Position numbers and translations under genes: made by a program. A stretch of DNA of 29,033 nt from CAMTWJ01 sp964643605 (GTDB lineage Bacteria; Patescibacteriota; Saccharimonadia; Saccharimonadales; 2-12-FULL-41-12): positions 1 through 29,033 of the forward strand of contig CAZXTF010000006.1 of NCBI GenBank assembly GCA_964643605.1. Direction: 5' to 3'. Shown here one piece after another: positions 6,048 through 14,288 of the stretch (the stretch's first letter is position 1; every line of letters starts with the position of its first letter). Under the pieces are notes generated by a model, which searched no databases, had not been told where the DNA came from, and saw only the letters and a program-made list of their open reading frames with translations.

Positions 6048-8654
6048 ATGATATTTAAGAAAAAGCAAGTATCCGCAGCTGAAGAAACGTCTGTTTTATT
6101 GCTGCAAGTACCCCGCAGCAACGAGAAGAAAGAGCTAGCCGCCGAACAGATGCTAGCGGCGATTCATGGGCTGCTCACCAAACAGGCAAATGGCTTGTTT
6201 GCATCTGCAAATCACGACTCGATTAGCTTTGAGATTGCTGTGGTAGACGGGCAGATTAACTTCTTTGTCTGTACCCCTACCCGCTTGAAACAATACATAC
6301 AGGACCAGATATACGCCCAGTACCCTAATGTACATATATCGGAGGTAGAAGATTATTCTAAGAAGTTACGCCCTGGGGCACACTATATTTCGACCAACCT
6401 AAGCCTGATTGCACCTGACCCCTTGCCAATCAAGACATTTCCGAGCTTTGAGGTAGACCCACTGGCAGCTATTACGGCCAGTTTGGCCCAGTTTAGCGAA
6501 GATGAAGACGCCTGGATACAGGTAATAGTGCGCCCTGCCAAAAGTGGCTGGTACAAGAAAAGCGAGCGCTACGCCCAGAGTATGCGAGGCAATGGCGGCA
6601 CCAGTGGTAGCTATGTGGGCCTCTTGGGAGCCCTCAGCGCCCCGCCAGAACAGAAGAAGGGTGAAACACCGAAACTAGCCGAACACGAGTCTGCCAGGGC
6701 CTCTGCAGCCGAAGAGAAAAGCCATAAGCTAGCCTACAGCGCTACCGTGCGGATAGTGTACGCTGGCAAAACCTCTCCAGATCACGCCCGGATGCGCCTG
6801 CAGTCGATAGTAGCTGGGTTTAAACAGTTTAATTCTACCTATTTGAACGGTTTTGAATCTCGCAAAGTTACTACGAGTACAACAGGGGTAAGTGCATATC
6901 AGCAGCGATCGCTGGGCAATAAGCCAATGACACTGAATATTGAGGAGTTGGCTAGTTTGTATCATTTGCCCCACACCAATGTAGAAACTCCGAATATTTT
7001 GTGGGCAAATGCCACCACTGCCGAACCGCCAGCCAACCTGCCTGTAAAGATCTCTCCAGAGGTCAGCATGATTGCTCATACCAATTTTCGGGGGCATAAT
7101 ACGCTGTTTGGACTACCTCGCAGCGACAGAGGTCGACACCTGTACATTATCGGACAAACTGGTACCGGTAAGTCGGGTCTTTTGGAGCTGCTGACCAGTA
7201 CTGATATCGCCGACAAACAGGGGTTTGCGGTAATCGACCCCCACGGAGATTACGCCTTGAACGTACTACGGCGTATTCCAGCATCTCGTATTAACGATGT
7301 AGTGTACTTTAACCCCTCTGATAGCGACTTTCCGATAGGATTTAACCCCTTGGAGGTCAGCGACCCCAAACTGCGTACTCACGCCTGTTCTGAGCTGATA
7401 GGAGTCTTGAAGCGAATGTTTGAGTCGTGGGGACCACGGCTCGAGTATATCTTGCGCTATAGCATACTAGCCTTACTTGACTACCCGGATGCTACTATGC
7501 TGGATATTACCCGAATATTAACAGATAAGAAGTTCCGTGATGAGGTGTTAACATACGTATCCGACCCCGTGGTCAAGAACTTCTGGACGGTCGAGTTTGC
7601 CAGCTGGAACGACAAGTTTGCAGCCGAAGCGGTGGCCCCTGTTCTGAACAAAGTTGGAGCTTTTACAGCAAACCCCTTGGTGCGTAATATCATCGGCCAG
7701 CCAAAAGGCGGCTTTAACATCCGTGAGATCATGGATGATCAGAAGATTTTGATTGTGAATCTGAGCCGAGGATTGATTGGTGAGGATAATGCAGGCCTTC
7801 TGGGAGCTTTGATGGTCACTAAGGTGCAGATGGCGGCTATGAGCCGAGCAGACATGCCTGTTGAGGAGCGTAAGCCGTTTTATCTGTATGTCGACGAGTT
7901 CCAGAACTTTGCTACCGATAGTTTTGCCACAATCTTATCTGAGGCCCGAAAATATGGCCTAAACCTAACTGTTGCCAATCAATACACTGCCCAGATGATG
8001 CAAAGTGTCAAAGATGCGGTATTTGGCAACGTAGGTTCGATTATTTCATTCCGAACCAGCGCCGATGATGCCCGCAGTATGCTAAAGTATTTTGAGCCAA
8101 AATTTGCCGAGCATGACCTGGTGCACATGCATAACCGTAATTTTGTGATTAGCATGACGATTAACGGAGAAAAAGTGCAGGCGTTTTCGGCCACTACAAC
8201 AGATCTGGCTGCTCGTGGTGAGGATAATTCCGCAGCAATTATCGAGCAAAGTCGGCGGAGTTATGCCCTGAGCAAAGATGAAGTCGAGCATTATATCCAC
8301 GCTCGGCATGATTTGGTCGCTAAAGCACCCAAAACTGGGGCACATACACCTAAGACTGCTAAGCCAGAGTTTGTGGCAGCGAGTGCACATAGCGCTTTTG
8401 CACCGCCCAAAAATACCGACAAACCAGCCTACAACCCCGAAAAACTAGGTGCCAAGCTGGAGGTGCAAGCTGAAACCTCAGTAGACCCAGCAGTAAAACC
8501 CAAGCGCAAGCGTAACCGCCGCCGCAAGACGACAAATCCTAAAAAAGCCCTAATGGGCGGTGCAATCCTCAAAAAAGCCAGTTCTTCGAAGAAATCTAAG
8601 CCCACAAAAGATACTGGGGCGCTCGAAGATGATACAACAATTAGCTTGCGTTAA
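6048..8654 (+). CDS. VirB4/TraG/HerA-like ATPase (T4SS-type DNA-binding domain)
   Basis: A large P-loop ATPase of the type found in conjugation and type IV secretion coupling proteins. Seen: Walker A GQTGTGKS at residues 369-376, preceded by GLPRSDRGRHLYIIG; the IDPHGDYA segment soon after; Walker B FYLYVDEFQNF with Asp616-Glu617; and the downstream ANQYTAQM and FRTSADDA segments usual in the VirB4/TraD group. The N-terminal 300 residues are a separate, less conserved domain. The last ~100 residues are Ala/Pro/Lys-rich and end in a strongly basic tail (KPKRKRNRRRK), likely for nucleic-acid contact. No membrane helix is evident and no other T4SS gene is nearby. An alternative start is ATG 6039. 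It converges with the histidine kinase gene, 4 bases apart. Confidence 0.9.
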   Translation: MIFKKKQVSAAEETSVLLLQVPRSNEKKELAAEQMLAAIHGLLTKQANGLFASANHDSISFEIAVVDGQINFFVCTPTRLKQYIQDQIYAQYPNVHISEVEDYSKKLRPGAHYISTNLSLIAPDPLPIKTFPSFEVDPLAAITASLAQFSEDEDAWIQVIVRPAKSGWYKKSERYAQSMRGNGGTSGSYVGLLGALSAPPEQKKGETPKLAEHESARASAAEEKSHKLAYSATVRIVYAGKTSPDHARMRLQSIVAGFKQFNSTYLNGFESRKVTTSTTGVSAYQQRSLGNKPMTLNIEELASLYHLPHTNVETPNILWANATTAEPPANLPVKISPEVSMIAHTNFRGHNTLFGLPRSDRGRHLYIIGQTGTGKSGLLELLTSTDIADKQGFAVIDPHGDYALNVLRRIPASRINDVVYFNPSDSDFPIGFNPLEVSDPKLRTHACSELIGVLKRMFESWGPRLEYILRYSILALLDYPDATMLDITRILTDKKFRDEVLTYVSDPVVKNFWTVEFASWNDKFAAEAVAPVLNKVGAFTANPLVRNIIGQPKGGFNIREIMDDQKILIVNLSRGLIGEDNAGLLGALMVTKVQMAAMSRADMPVEERKPFYLYVDEFQNFATDSFATILSEARKYGLNLTVANQYTAQMMQSVKDAVFGNVGSIISFRTSADDARSMLKYFEPKFAEHDLVHMHNRNFVISMTINGEKVQAFSATTTDLAARGEDNSAAIIEQSRRSYALSKDEVEHYIHARHDLVAKAPKTGAHTPKTAKPEFVAASAHSAFAPPKNTDKPAYNPEKLGAKLEVQAETSVDPAVKPKRKRNRRRKTTNPKKALMGGAILKKASSSKKSKPTKDTGALEDDTTISLR

Positions 8655-8658
8655 CTGA

Positions 8659-10836
8659 TTAGCTGTCTGATGTTTTTAGTTTTGACTTCGAGAAACTAAA
8701 GCCGAAGGTACTTCCCTTGCCCTCTGTACTCTCGAACAAAATAATACCACCTTGGGCTGCTACAACTTTTTTGGCCATAAAGAGGCCAAGACCAGTCCCG
8801 TCGGGGCGGATTTGGCGAGCATTTGAAGCTCGATAAAATTTGGTAAAGAGTTGCTTTTGCTCTTCTCTTGGGATCCCTAGCCCATTGTCTTTTACTGTAA
8901 AGTACACGTTGGTTTTATCTTCTTTGACCTCTAGGGTTACCCTGCCGCCTGAAGGAGTGTAATAGATAGCGTTATCCACAAAGTTCATAATTACCTGGCG
9001 GATTTTGGTCTCGTCGATCATAAGCAGCGGGAAGTCTTTTGGCTTTTTGTAGGTAACTTTTATCTTTTTACCCTTAGCGACCTCTGTAAGCTGTTTAAGC
9101 TCTCCCTCGACAATCTCTGCCAAGTTAGCTGGCGCAGCATTGATGATAAATTTACCTGTTTTGAGCCTCGACACGTTCAAGAGGTCGGCGATAAGGTAGA
9201 CCATGCGCTGGGAGCTGATAAACGCCTGGTCGAGTAGTTTTTGCTGATTAGCGCTGACTTTGCCCGCATCGCCTTCGAGCACCATACTCAGATAGCCTTT
9301 TACAGAAGTTAGCGGCGTACGAAGCTGGTGGCTCGCCATGCTAATAAACTCGTCTTTGGTTTCATCCATTTCTTTTAGCTTTTCGTTGGTACGCTTGAGC
9401 TTGGCTGTGGCTTCATTGATACGCTCTTGCAATGTGGCAGCAAAACCCTGAATTTCTTCGAAACGCAGTGCATTTTGGATAGCGAGCACCATCTCGTCGG
9501 CAATAATCTCGATAATACGCAAGTCTTGCTTGTTATAGATGTTGCCACTACGCTTTGGACCGAGCAGTAGGTAGGCAAGCGAGTTTTCCCCTGTTCTGTA
9601 ATTGGCGTCTAGCCGGACAGCGAGCGCAATGTTCCTTGCTTTGAGTAGTCGATTGAGCCGGGTATTATGTACCGTCGTATCTTCTGCTACAACCACCTTG
9701 GTCTCGTGTTGTGCCAAATCATGACGCAAAATTGACATATCAGACTGCGAGAACCCAGGATCCTCTGTGCCAATAATACGAGCCTGGTCTGTGCCTTCGG
9801 TATTCACGACAACAGCGCAAAACTGGCTTCTTAGACCATCTCGTATCACTGCTGTGGCGTGCCGAAGAAGTATAGGAAGCTCGATGTTGCCGAGCAGGAC
9901 TTTGTTGAGGTCGTCGAGTAATGTTTGCGGGTCATAGGCATCTTGGTAAAAGAGCTTGTTCGTAATTTTGTCGAATAGGCGCTTAAAGAATGGCGCTGTA
10001 AATACCAAGAAGATCGCCGTAGCGATCGGTATAATCTGCTGCACAAGTAACGATTCTGTGTCGAGAAAGCGATTTGCCAACCCAAATACAGTAATTGCGT
10101 ACATTCCTGCAAGACTAGCAATCAAGAGACCGTAAGCAACAGCCCTAGTAACGATAAGTCTTATGTCAAATAATTTATGTTTTATGATTGCATAAGCCAT
10201 GCTAAACACAATAAAAGCCGAGAAAAAGGAACCAACACTAGTAAGAGAATAGACTTTGAAGAGTACAGGCAGCAAAACGTTGATTGCTATAATCCCGACG
10301 AAGGCAACTGCCATTCCTTTTAGGATTGTATTAGTGGCAATTTTTTCTGCTGAAGCAAGTTTTTTACGTACCGTAACAAGCCTCCATACCGCCCAAGCAA
10401 GCGAATAAACAATGATTGCGAAATATAGATTTGCAAGCGGCCCAAAAGTTATAGCATAGGTATTGTTTGATAAATAAACGCCCTCTACAACTACACTAGT
10501 AAAGCCTAGCAGCGCACACGTAACGCCTGCAGAAAAAAAGACATAGATAACTGGGGTAAAGGATCTACGAGTTAGCGAAAAAGCAAAGGCTAACATCGAT
10601 AGCGCAGACAAACCTGCAAATACAAAGAGAACTCTATTGGCATAAAGTGAAACCGTTTCATCAACAGAACTAGTACTTCCAAGATAATTAGTTAATAGCC
10701 AAAGGCTAATAAAAATACTGAAAGCAAAATATATCCTGCTAGTCCTATCTCTGGGATTATTAATTAATACAACCAGACCAAGAACGACAAAAGTAAACGC
10801 AAGAAATAGACTCGTTAGTATGTAGCCATTAAGCAT
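8659..10836 (-). CDS. Sensor histidine kinase with N-terminal multi-TM and GAF-like domains
   Basis: Membrane sensor kinase of about 725 residues. Residues 1-230 form about eight hydrophobic helices, like the 7TM-type sensor region of some kinases. A soluble segment (about 270-445) looks like a GAF domain, followed by a coiled coil (LQERINEATAKLKRTNEKLK) leading into the H box SMASHQLRTPLTS with His503. The catalytic domain has the N box MNFVDNAIYYTPSGG, G1 DNGLGIP, an F box with FTKFYRA and G2 GTGLGLFMAKKV, so it should autophosphorylate. No receiver domain is attached. I chose ATG 10836 because GATAAT (10844-10849) lies 7 bases before it; TTG 10857 is possible. It lies just after the ThiF-like gene, and a single-domain response regulator lies 2.6 kb away. 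Confidence 0.93.
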   Translation of the reverse strand: MLNGYILTSLFLAFTFVVLGLVVLINNPRDRTSRIYFAFSIFISLWLLTNYLGSTSSVDETVSLYANRVLFVFAGLSALSMLAFAFSLTRRSFTPVIYVFFSAGVTCALLGFTSVVVEGVYLSNNTYAITFGPLANLYFAIIVYSLAWAVWRLVTVRKKLASAEKIATNTILKGMAVAFVGIIAINVLLPVLFKVYSLTSVGSFFSAFIVFSMAYAIIKHKLFDIRLIVTRAVAYGLLIASLAGMYAITVFGLANRFLDTESLLVQQIIPIATAIFLVFTAPFFKRLFDKITNKLFYQDAYDPQTLLDDLNKVLLGNIELPILLRHATAVIRDGLRSQFCAVVVNTEGTDQARIIGTEDPGFSQSDMSILRHDLAQHETKVVVAEDTTVHNTRLNRLLKARNIALAVRLDANYRTGENSLAYLLLGPKRSGNIYNKQDLRIIEIIADEMVLAIQNALRFEEIQGFAATLQERINEATAKLKRTNEKLKEMDETKDEFISMASHQLRTPLTSVKGYLSMVLEGDAGKVSANQQKLLDQAFISSQRMVYLIADLLNVSRLKTGKFIINAAPANLAEIVEGELKQLTEVAKGKKIKVTYKKPKDFPLLMIDETKIRQVIMNFVDNAIYYTPSGGRVTLEVKEDKTNVYFTVKDNGLGIPREEQKQLFTKFYRASNARQIRPDGTGLGLFMAKKVVAAQGGIILFESTEGKGSTFGFSFSKSKLKTSDS

Positions 10837-10875
10837 TAGCTTAATTATCTCACACAATGCACCACTTTAAGAGAG

Positions 10876-11757
10876 CTAGTAGTCGGCTTTTGGATTTTTG
10901 CCTAAAACGTTCCTCAAAAGAAGCCTACTAAGGTGTTGGTAATACTTAACTCGAGAGATCTTTGTTTGCTTAAATCGCTGCTCCATCGCATCGACTGTAA
11001 TTGCTTTTGGCGCATAAACTGGGTCGGGTCTGTTATTTTGCCCTTTTAGAAGATTCAGCAAGGCCTGTGTAGCTCCCACGCCTGCAGCCAAAGCCACACC
11101 AGGAGCTATTGAAGGCGCAGACTTATCGCCATCTGCGACTTTCTTTAGAACATTCACATCGCCATATGCAGGTAGATACGGAAGCCACCTATCTAGACTT
11201 ACCGAGCTCTGTGCGATTTCGTCTATGTCTTGATCTTCTGTGAAGCCGAGCTGTTTCTCTAATGTCGGACCCTTGGGGTGGTAGGTGGTCACAATTGCCC
11301 CAAAGCCTATGTTGAGTGCTGTCATCTGAGGGACATTGTTTGCTCGTGATTCTCGAGCCAACATGACCCCTAGTTCGGGCATAGTAAATTCAGTTTCGTC
11401 GATAACCAAATCAGCTCCCTCTACAAAGTCTGCCACATTACTTTTCTGTATCCCTTCATCAAAAATCTCTGTATTAATATCTGGGTTAATTGCTTGCAAG
11501 TAATTGCCCACTGCTTCAGCTTTATTTTTGCCTAGCGTACCCTGTACGCAGGTAGCTTGCCTGTTCGTGTTCTCTTCTTCGAAAGGATCAGGATCGGCAA
11601 GACAAAAGTTCTGCACGCCTAAACGGGCCATCTCTACGGCCAGCAAGCCTCCATCGCCCCCAGCACCCGCAATGACTACTTTAGAATCATGAAGTAATGC
11701 TTGCTCATCAGAGGTCATAAATCCTAGATTACGTTCGAATTTACGAGAGATTTCCAT
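10876..11757 (-). CDS. ThiF/MoeB/E1-like adenylating enzyme
   Basis: E1-fold enzyme of 293 residues that probably adenylates a carboxyl group (protein, peptide or small acid) with ATP. Seen: the nucleotide loop GAGGDGG at 31-37, the ATP/Mg motif DPDPFEEENTNRQ with Asp55, Asp57, Asn63 and Arg66, then the Lys of LGKNKAEA (about 78-80) and VIDETEF near 118-124. The two CxxC zinc pairs of ThiF/MoeB are absent and no clear catalytic Cys loop is seen, so it may only adenylate, as MccB-like enzymes do. AAGGA is 6 bases before ATG 11757 but abuts ATG 11763, so I chose 11757. It overlaps the acyltransferase-like gene upstream by 17 bases, implying coupled translation. Confidence 0.88.
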   Translation of the reverse strand: MEISRKFERNLGFMTSDEQALLHDSKVVIAGAGGDGGLLAVEMARLGVQNFCLADPDPFEEENTNRQATCVQGTLGKNKAEAVGNYLQAINPDINTEIFDEGIQKSNVADFVEGADLVIDETEFTMPELGVMLARESRANNVPQMTALNIGFGAIVTTYHPKGPTLEKQLGFTEDQDIDEIAQSSVSLDRWLPYLPAYGDVNVLKKVADGDKSAPSIAPGVALAAGVGATQALLNLLKGQNNRPDPVYAPKAITVDAMEQRFKQTKISRVKYYQHLSRLLLRNVLGKNPKADY

Positions 11758-12541
11758 TGCCATTCCTTAGCAAATCTTGCTCATAAAAACCTTGTCCGTT
11801 ACGGTTTTGGTCAAATTTAAAGAATAGCTGAGATGCCGTAGGTGCAGACTCTGATTCAGAAATTAGAGAGTCTATAAGATTAAAGGGCTTGAAAACTACT
11901 GGATATAATACTCCCTTTAAATCATCGACGTACTTTGGATTTCCTAGTTGTTCAGCTTCGATTCCGCTTTGAGTGAGCTTTTGGAGTAGACCATCCTCGA
12001 GCATAGCGTAGGCATTTTGGAAATTATTTTCTGTGCAGGCATGAATCATGGCTCTAACCAGAGCTATAGATACCATTCCTTGTACAAACTTATTTGGGTG
12101 ACGAGCTATATAGCGTGATACCTCAGACGACTCACCTTCTTTAATCGGTTGCTGGTCAAATATTTCTGGGAAATAATCTTCTACAGGAAGCTGTTCTCTC
12201 TCTGAATCTTTAGAGATTAATCGCGCAGATCCCACTACTCTTGGGACATCCTCAGAATTTTCTATGGCAGCAAACAAGAAAGAACGGGCATCATCTCGAT
12301 CAAGTTCTCGGCCTTCTTCATCAAGAGATTCAAGGGGAAGATAGCCACATTCGTGAACGTAAATATTGCCCCTAAACTTGAGTAACGGTTCATAACAATC
12401 AGGAGCTGTCACAAGAGATCGTGCTGCAACTCCCCCTACCCAAAAACTCGCATTACTAGAGTTGCCGAAAACACTGCCGTCAACCTCTGGAAGCATGGTT
12501 TCTATATTTTTATTCTCAATGGGCTGTGTAGATCTTTCCAT
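11741..12541 (-). CDS. LuxI/FeeM-like N-acyltransferase (GNAT fold)
   Basis: A protein of 266 residues whose core resembles autoinducer synthases and N-acyl amino-acid synthases. Matching features in the right order: the acidic cluster E(79)LDRDD (LuxI has E-x-D-x-x-D), RVVGSARL at 101-108 (the acceptor strand G-x-x-R-L), and SSEVSRYIAR at 138-147 (the W-E-x-S-R-F equivalent), then a helix rich in Ala/Met (ALVRAMIHAC). Such enzymes join an acyl chain from acyl-ACP/CoA to an amine; the substrates here are unknown. The first ~50 and last ~40 residues are unlike the family. AGAGG precedes the ATG by 4 bases. It sits between a membrane protein and the adenylating enzyme. Family assignment rests on motifs only. 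Confidence 0.85.
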   Translation of the reverse strand: MERSTQPIENKNIETMLPEVDGSVFGNSSNASFWVGGVAARSLVTAPDCYEPLLKFRGNIYVHECGYLPLESLDEEGRELDRDDARSFLFAAIENSEDVPRVVGSARLISKDSEREQLPVEDYFPEIFDQQPIKEGESSEVSRYIARHPNKFVQGMVSIALVRAMIHACTENNFQNAYAMLEDGLLQKLTQSGIEAEQLGNPKYVDDLKGVLYPVVFKPFNLIDSLISESESAPTASQLFFKFDQNRNGQGFYEQDLLRNGNGNLS

Positions 12542-12549
12542 ATTTCCTC

Positions 12550-13308
12550 TTAGTTTCTCATATTTTCTGAGGTATTCGTTTTATCTGAACTAGAAAATCT
12601 ATTTTTTATATATGCTGCCAGCTGAATTCCTCCAACCACGCCAATCCAAAACTTCCAATCTGCCGCATAGTCAACAAAATATTCTGCAGGCTTTTTAAAC
12701 ATGCCCAAATTATCTGCCTGCTTCAGAAGAACAGCAGATACTCCTCCAATACTTGCTGCAAGCACAGATACCGCCGCCGAAGCTTTTAGGCCAGTCTTGA
12801 CGTTATCTTGCATACTGCGATCTGGGTCCTGAATGTGTTTCTTGGCCACGAGAATTGATGGACCAAGTCCAAAAGCGAATCCTGTGTCTGTGATTGTTTC
12901 TTTAAGCCCTTGATGCTGAACTACTGGCTCTTTCGGTTGAGTTTCTTGTGGCTTTTGAAATTTATCAATAATTCTCTTGATACGCTCACGTTCATAATGC
13001 AGCCCTGCTGCCACAATTACACTAGTAGGAGCCTCTATGCCAAACGTTAAAGCTCCAACAGCTCCTGCCGTCTTTAGCTCGCTCCCTGTTTGGCGAAATA
13101 CATCTGCCGCAGGAGGTATTCGGACCGATTCATTGAGAGGACTTTGCTCGAACACAAGGGCTGCCGCAGCTAACCCCACCACTGCTGCCCCTAAAAGTCT
13201 CCTGGAAGCTCCCCGTCCATCATGAGTCAATGAGGAAGCTTCTGCATGATATTCGTCCTCGCATGAATCATGACTAGTTTCGAAAGTTGAGCTGTGCTTT
13301 GTTTCCAT
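12550..13308 (-). CDS. Unknown membrane protein heading the acyltransferase/ThiF operon
   Basis: 252 residues of no recognised family. A charged, Ser/His/Glu-rich N-terminus (1-36) is followed by an Ala/Gly/Val-rich membrane helix (about 37-54, LLGAAVVGLAAAALVF). Further hydrophobic helices lie near 80-102 (GAVGALTFGIEAPTSVIVAAG), 141-153, 174-195 (ASAAVSVLAASIGGVSAVLL) and 219-233 (KFWIGVVGGIQLAAY). A basic, Lys/Pro-rich loop lies at about 106-130. It is the first gene after a strong promoter (13360-13388), with a leader of about 45 bases but no Shine-Dalgarno. The next gene starts 8 bases after its stop. Confidence 0.85.
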   Translation of the reverse strand: METKHSSTFETSHDSCEDEYHAEASSLTHDGRGASRRLLGAAVVGLAAAALVFEQSPLNESVRIPPAADVFRQTGSELKTAGAVGALTFGIEAPTSVIVAAGLHYERERIKRIIDKFQKPQETQPKEPVVQHQGLKETITDTGFAFGLGPSILVAKKHIQDPDRSMQDNVKTGLKASAAVSVLAASIGGVSAVLLKQADNLGMFKKPAEYFVDYAADWKFWIGVVGGIQLAAYIKNRFSSSDKTNTSENMRN

Positions 13309-13359
13309 GGAATGTGTAATTGATTCGTGTAGTTCGGGTTTAATCCCTATAATCTTACA

Positions 13360-13388
13360 ATTATATCATAATAGAGGTAAATATTCAA
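13360..13388 (-). promoter_or_regulatory. Promoter of the membrane protein / acyltransferase / ThiF operon
   Basis: -35 TTGAAT (13388-13383), a 17-base spacer and -10 TATAAT (13365-13360) with an extended TG. It is divergent from the response regulator promoter 40 bases away. Confidence 0.75.
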
Positions 13389-13419
13389 GCATTACCTAGT
13401 CAGTACACTTTAGTTAGTT

Positions 13420-13425
13420 TATAAT
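13420..13425 (+). promoter_or_regulatory. -10 box of the response regulator (leaderless)
   Basis: TATAAT lies 9 bases before the ATG at 13435. The transcript would start 1-3 bases before the ATG. There is no Shine-Dalgarno and the -35 region is weak. Confidence 0.65.
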
Positions 13426-13434
13426 GTCTTAACA

Positions 13435-13803
13435 ATGCCGAAGATTGCAATTATCGAAGATGACCGAGCGATATCGCAGATGTATCGTATCAAGTTTGAA
13501 GCCGAGGGCTTTAGTGTTGAGACTGCCGAAAATGGCAAGCTAGGCCTAGCTCTCGTCGAAGAAATGAAGCCAGACATTATCCTGCTTGATCTTATGATGC
13601 CAGAGATGGGTGGTGCCGAAATGCTGAAACTGCTCCGAGAAACTCCTTGGGGTAAGAATGTCAAAGTTATTGTACTGACAAACATGGGCGAGCAAGAAAT
13701 ACCGCAAGAGATGGAATCTCTCGATGTAAGTTCGTTTATTTTGAAAGCCGATATGACACCCCGCCAAGTTGCCGAGCTAGTAAAGTCTCAGCTCGCCAGC
13801 TAA
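13435..13803 (+). CDS. Single-domain response regulator (CheY-like receiver)
   Basis: 122 residues, one receiver domain and no output domain. Seen: the acidic pair Asp9-Asp10, phospho-acceptor Asp52 in LLDLMMPEMGG, Thr82 in VIVLTNMG and Lys104 in FILKADMTP, so all phosphorylation-site residues are present. It would act by protein contact rather than DNA binding. It is divergent from the operon that ends with the histidine kinase, so that kinase is the obvious candidate partner. Its stop is 5 bases from the convergent stop of the small unknown gene at 13809. Confidence 0.95.
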   Translation: MPKIAIIEDDRAISQMYRIKFEAEGFSVETAENGKLGLALVEEMKPDIILLDLMMPEMGGAEMLKLLRETPWGKNVKVIVLTNMGEQEIPQEMESLDVSSFILKADMTPRQVAELVKSQLAS

Positions 13804-13808
13804 GCTAC

Positions 13809-14288
13809 TTAGGTTCTTTGAATTATCCTATTGCCCAACCGCCAGTTTATCCCCACATAATTAACTAATCCCGACATAACAGTGAAGCCTTCTTCTAGAG
13901 ATGTTCGGGCTCTCTTCGAGTAAGAGTCTACAAGGGAGCGAGCTAGTCCATTTAGAGAGACTTCTACTTCACCATCTGCAAGCCCCTTTATGCCATCAAG
14001 TACCACTAAAAGTCTATCCTTCTCTTCTGGATCAGGAAAATCAAGACTCATATAGACATCCTTATTCTGTAAAGACATGATTGCAGAGCCAAAGAGCGCA
14101 ATTTTTGATGGCATATCCTCATAATCAGTTCTTGTATAAAATGATTCTTCCTTCAGAATATCCTCTAGACCCGCCGGAACTTCTAGATTAATGGGCCCGC
14201 TCTCAGGGGTACTAGCGATTAGCCTTGAAACTTCTTGATGAAACTCATTATTAGCAAAATAAAATTCATCCGAGATATAGTGCATCAT
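13809..14288 (-). CDS. Unknown small protein after hisS
   Basis: 159 residues, acidic, with no signal peptide or membrane helix and no family I recognise. It has an alpha/beta look: a hydrophobic centre (IALFGSAIMSLQNKDVYMSL, about 63-82), then DRLLVVLDGIKGL (91-103) and an amphipathic C-terminus. Its ATG overlaps the hisS TGA (ATGATG, with GAGAGGAT just upstream), so translation is coupled to hisS; the start could be either ATG (14288 or 14285). Being last in the histidine-linked cluster suggests a role there, but nothing in the sequence shows it. Confidence 0.82.
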   Translation of the reverse strand: MMHYISDEFYFANNEFHQEVSRLIASTPESGPINLEVPAGLEDILKEESFYTRTDYEDMPSKIALFGSAIMSLQNKDVYMSLDFPDPEEKDRLLVVLDGIKGLADGEVEVSLNGLARSLVDSYSKRARTSLEEGFTVMSGLVNYVGINWRLGNRIIQRT

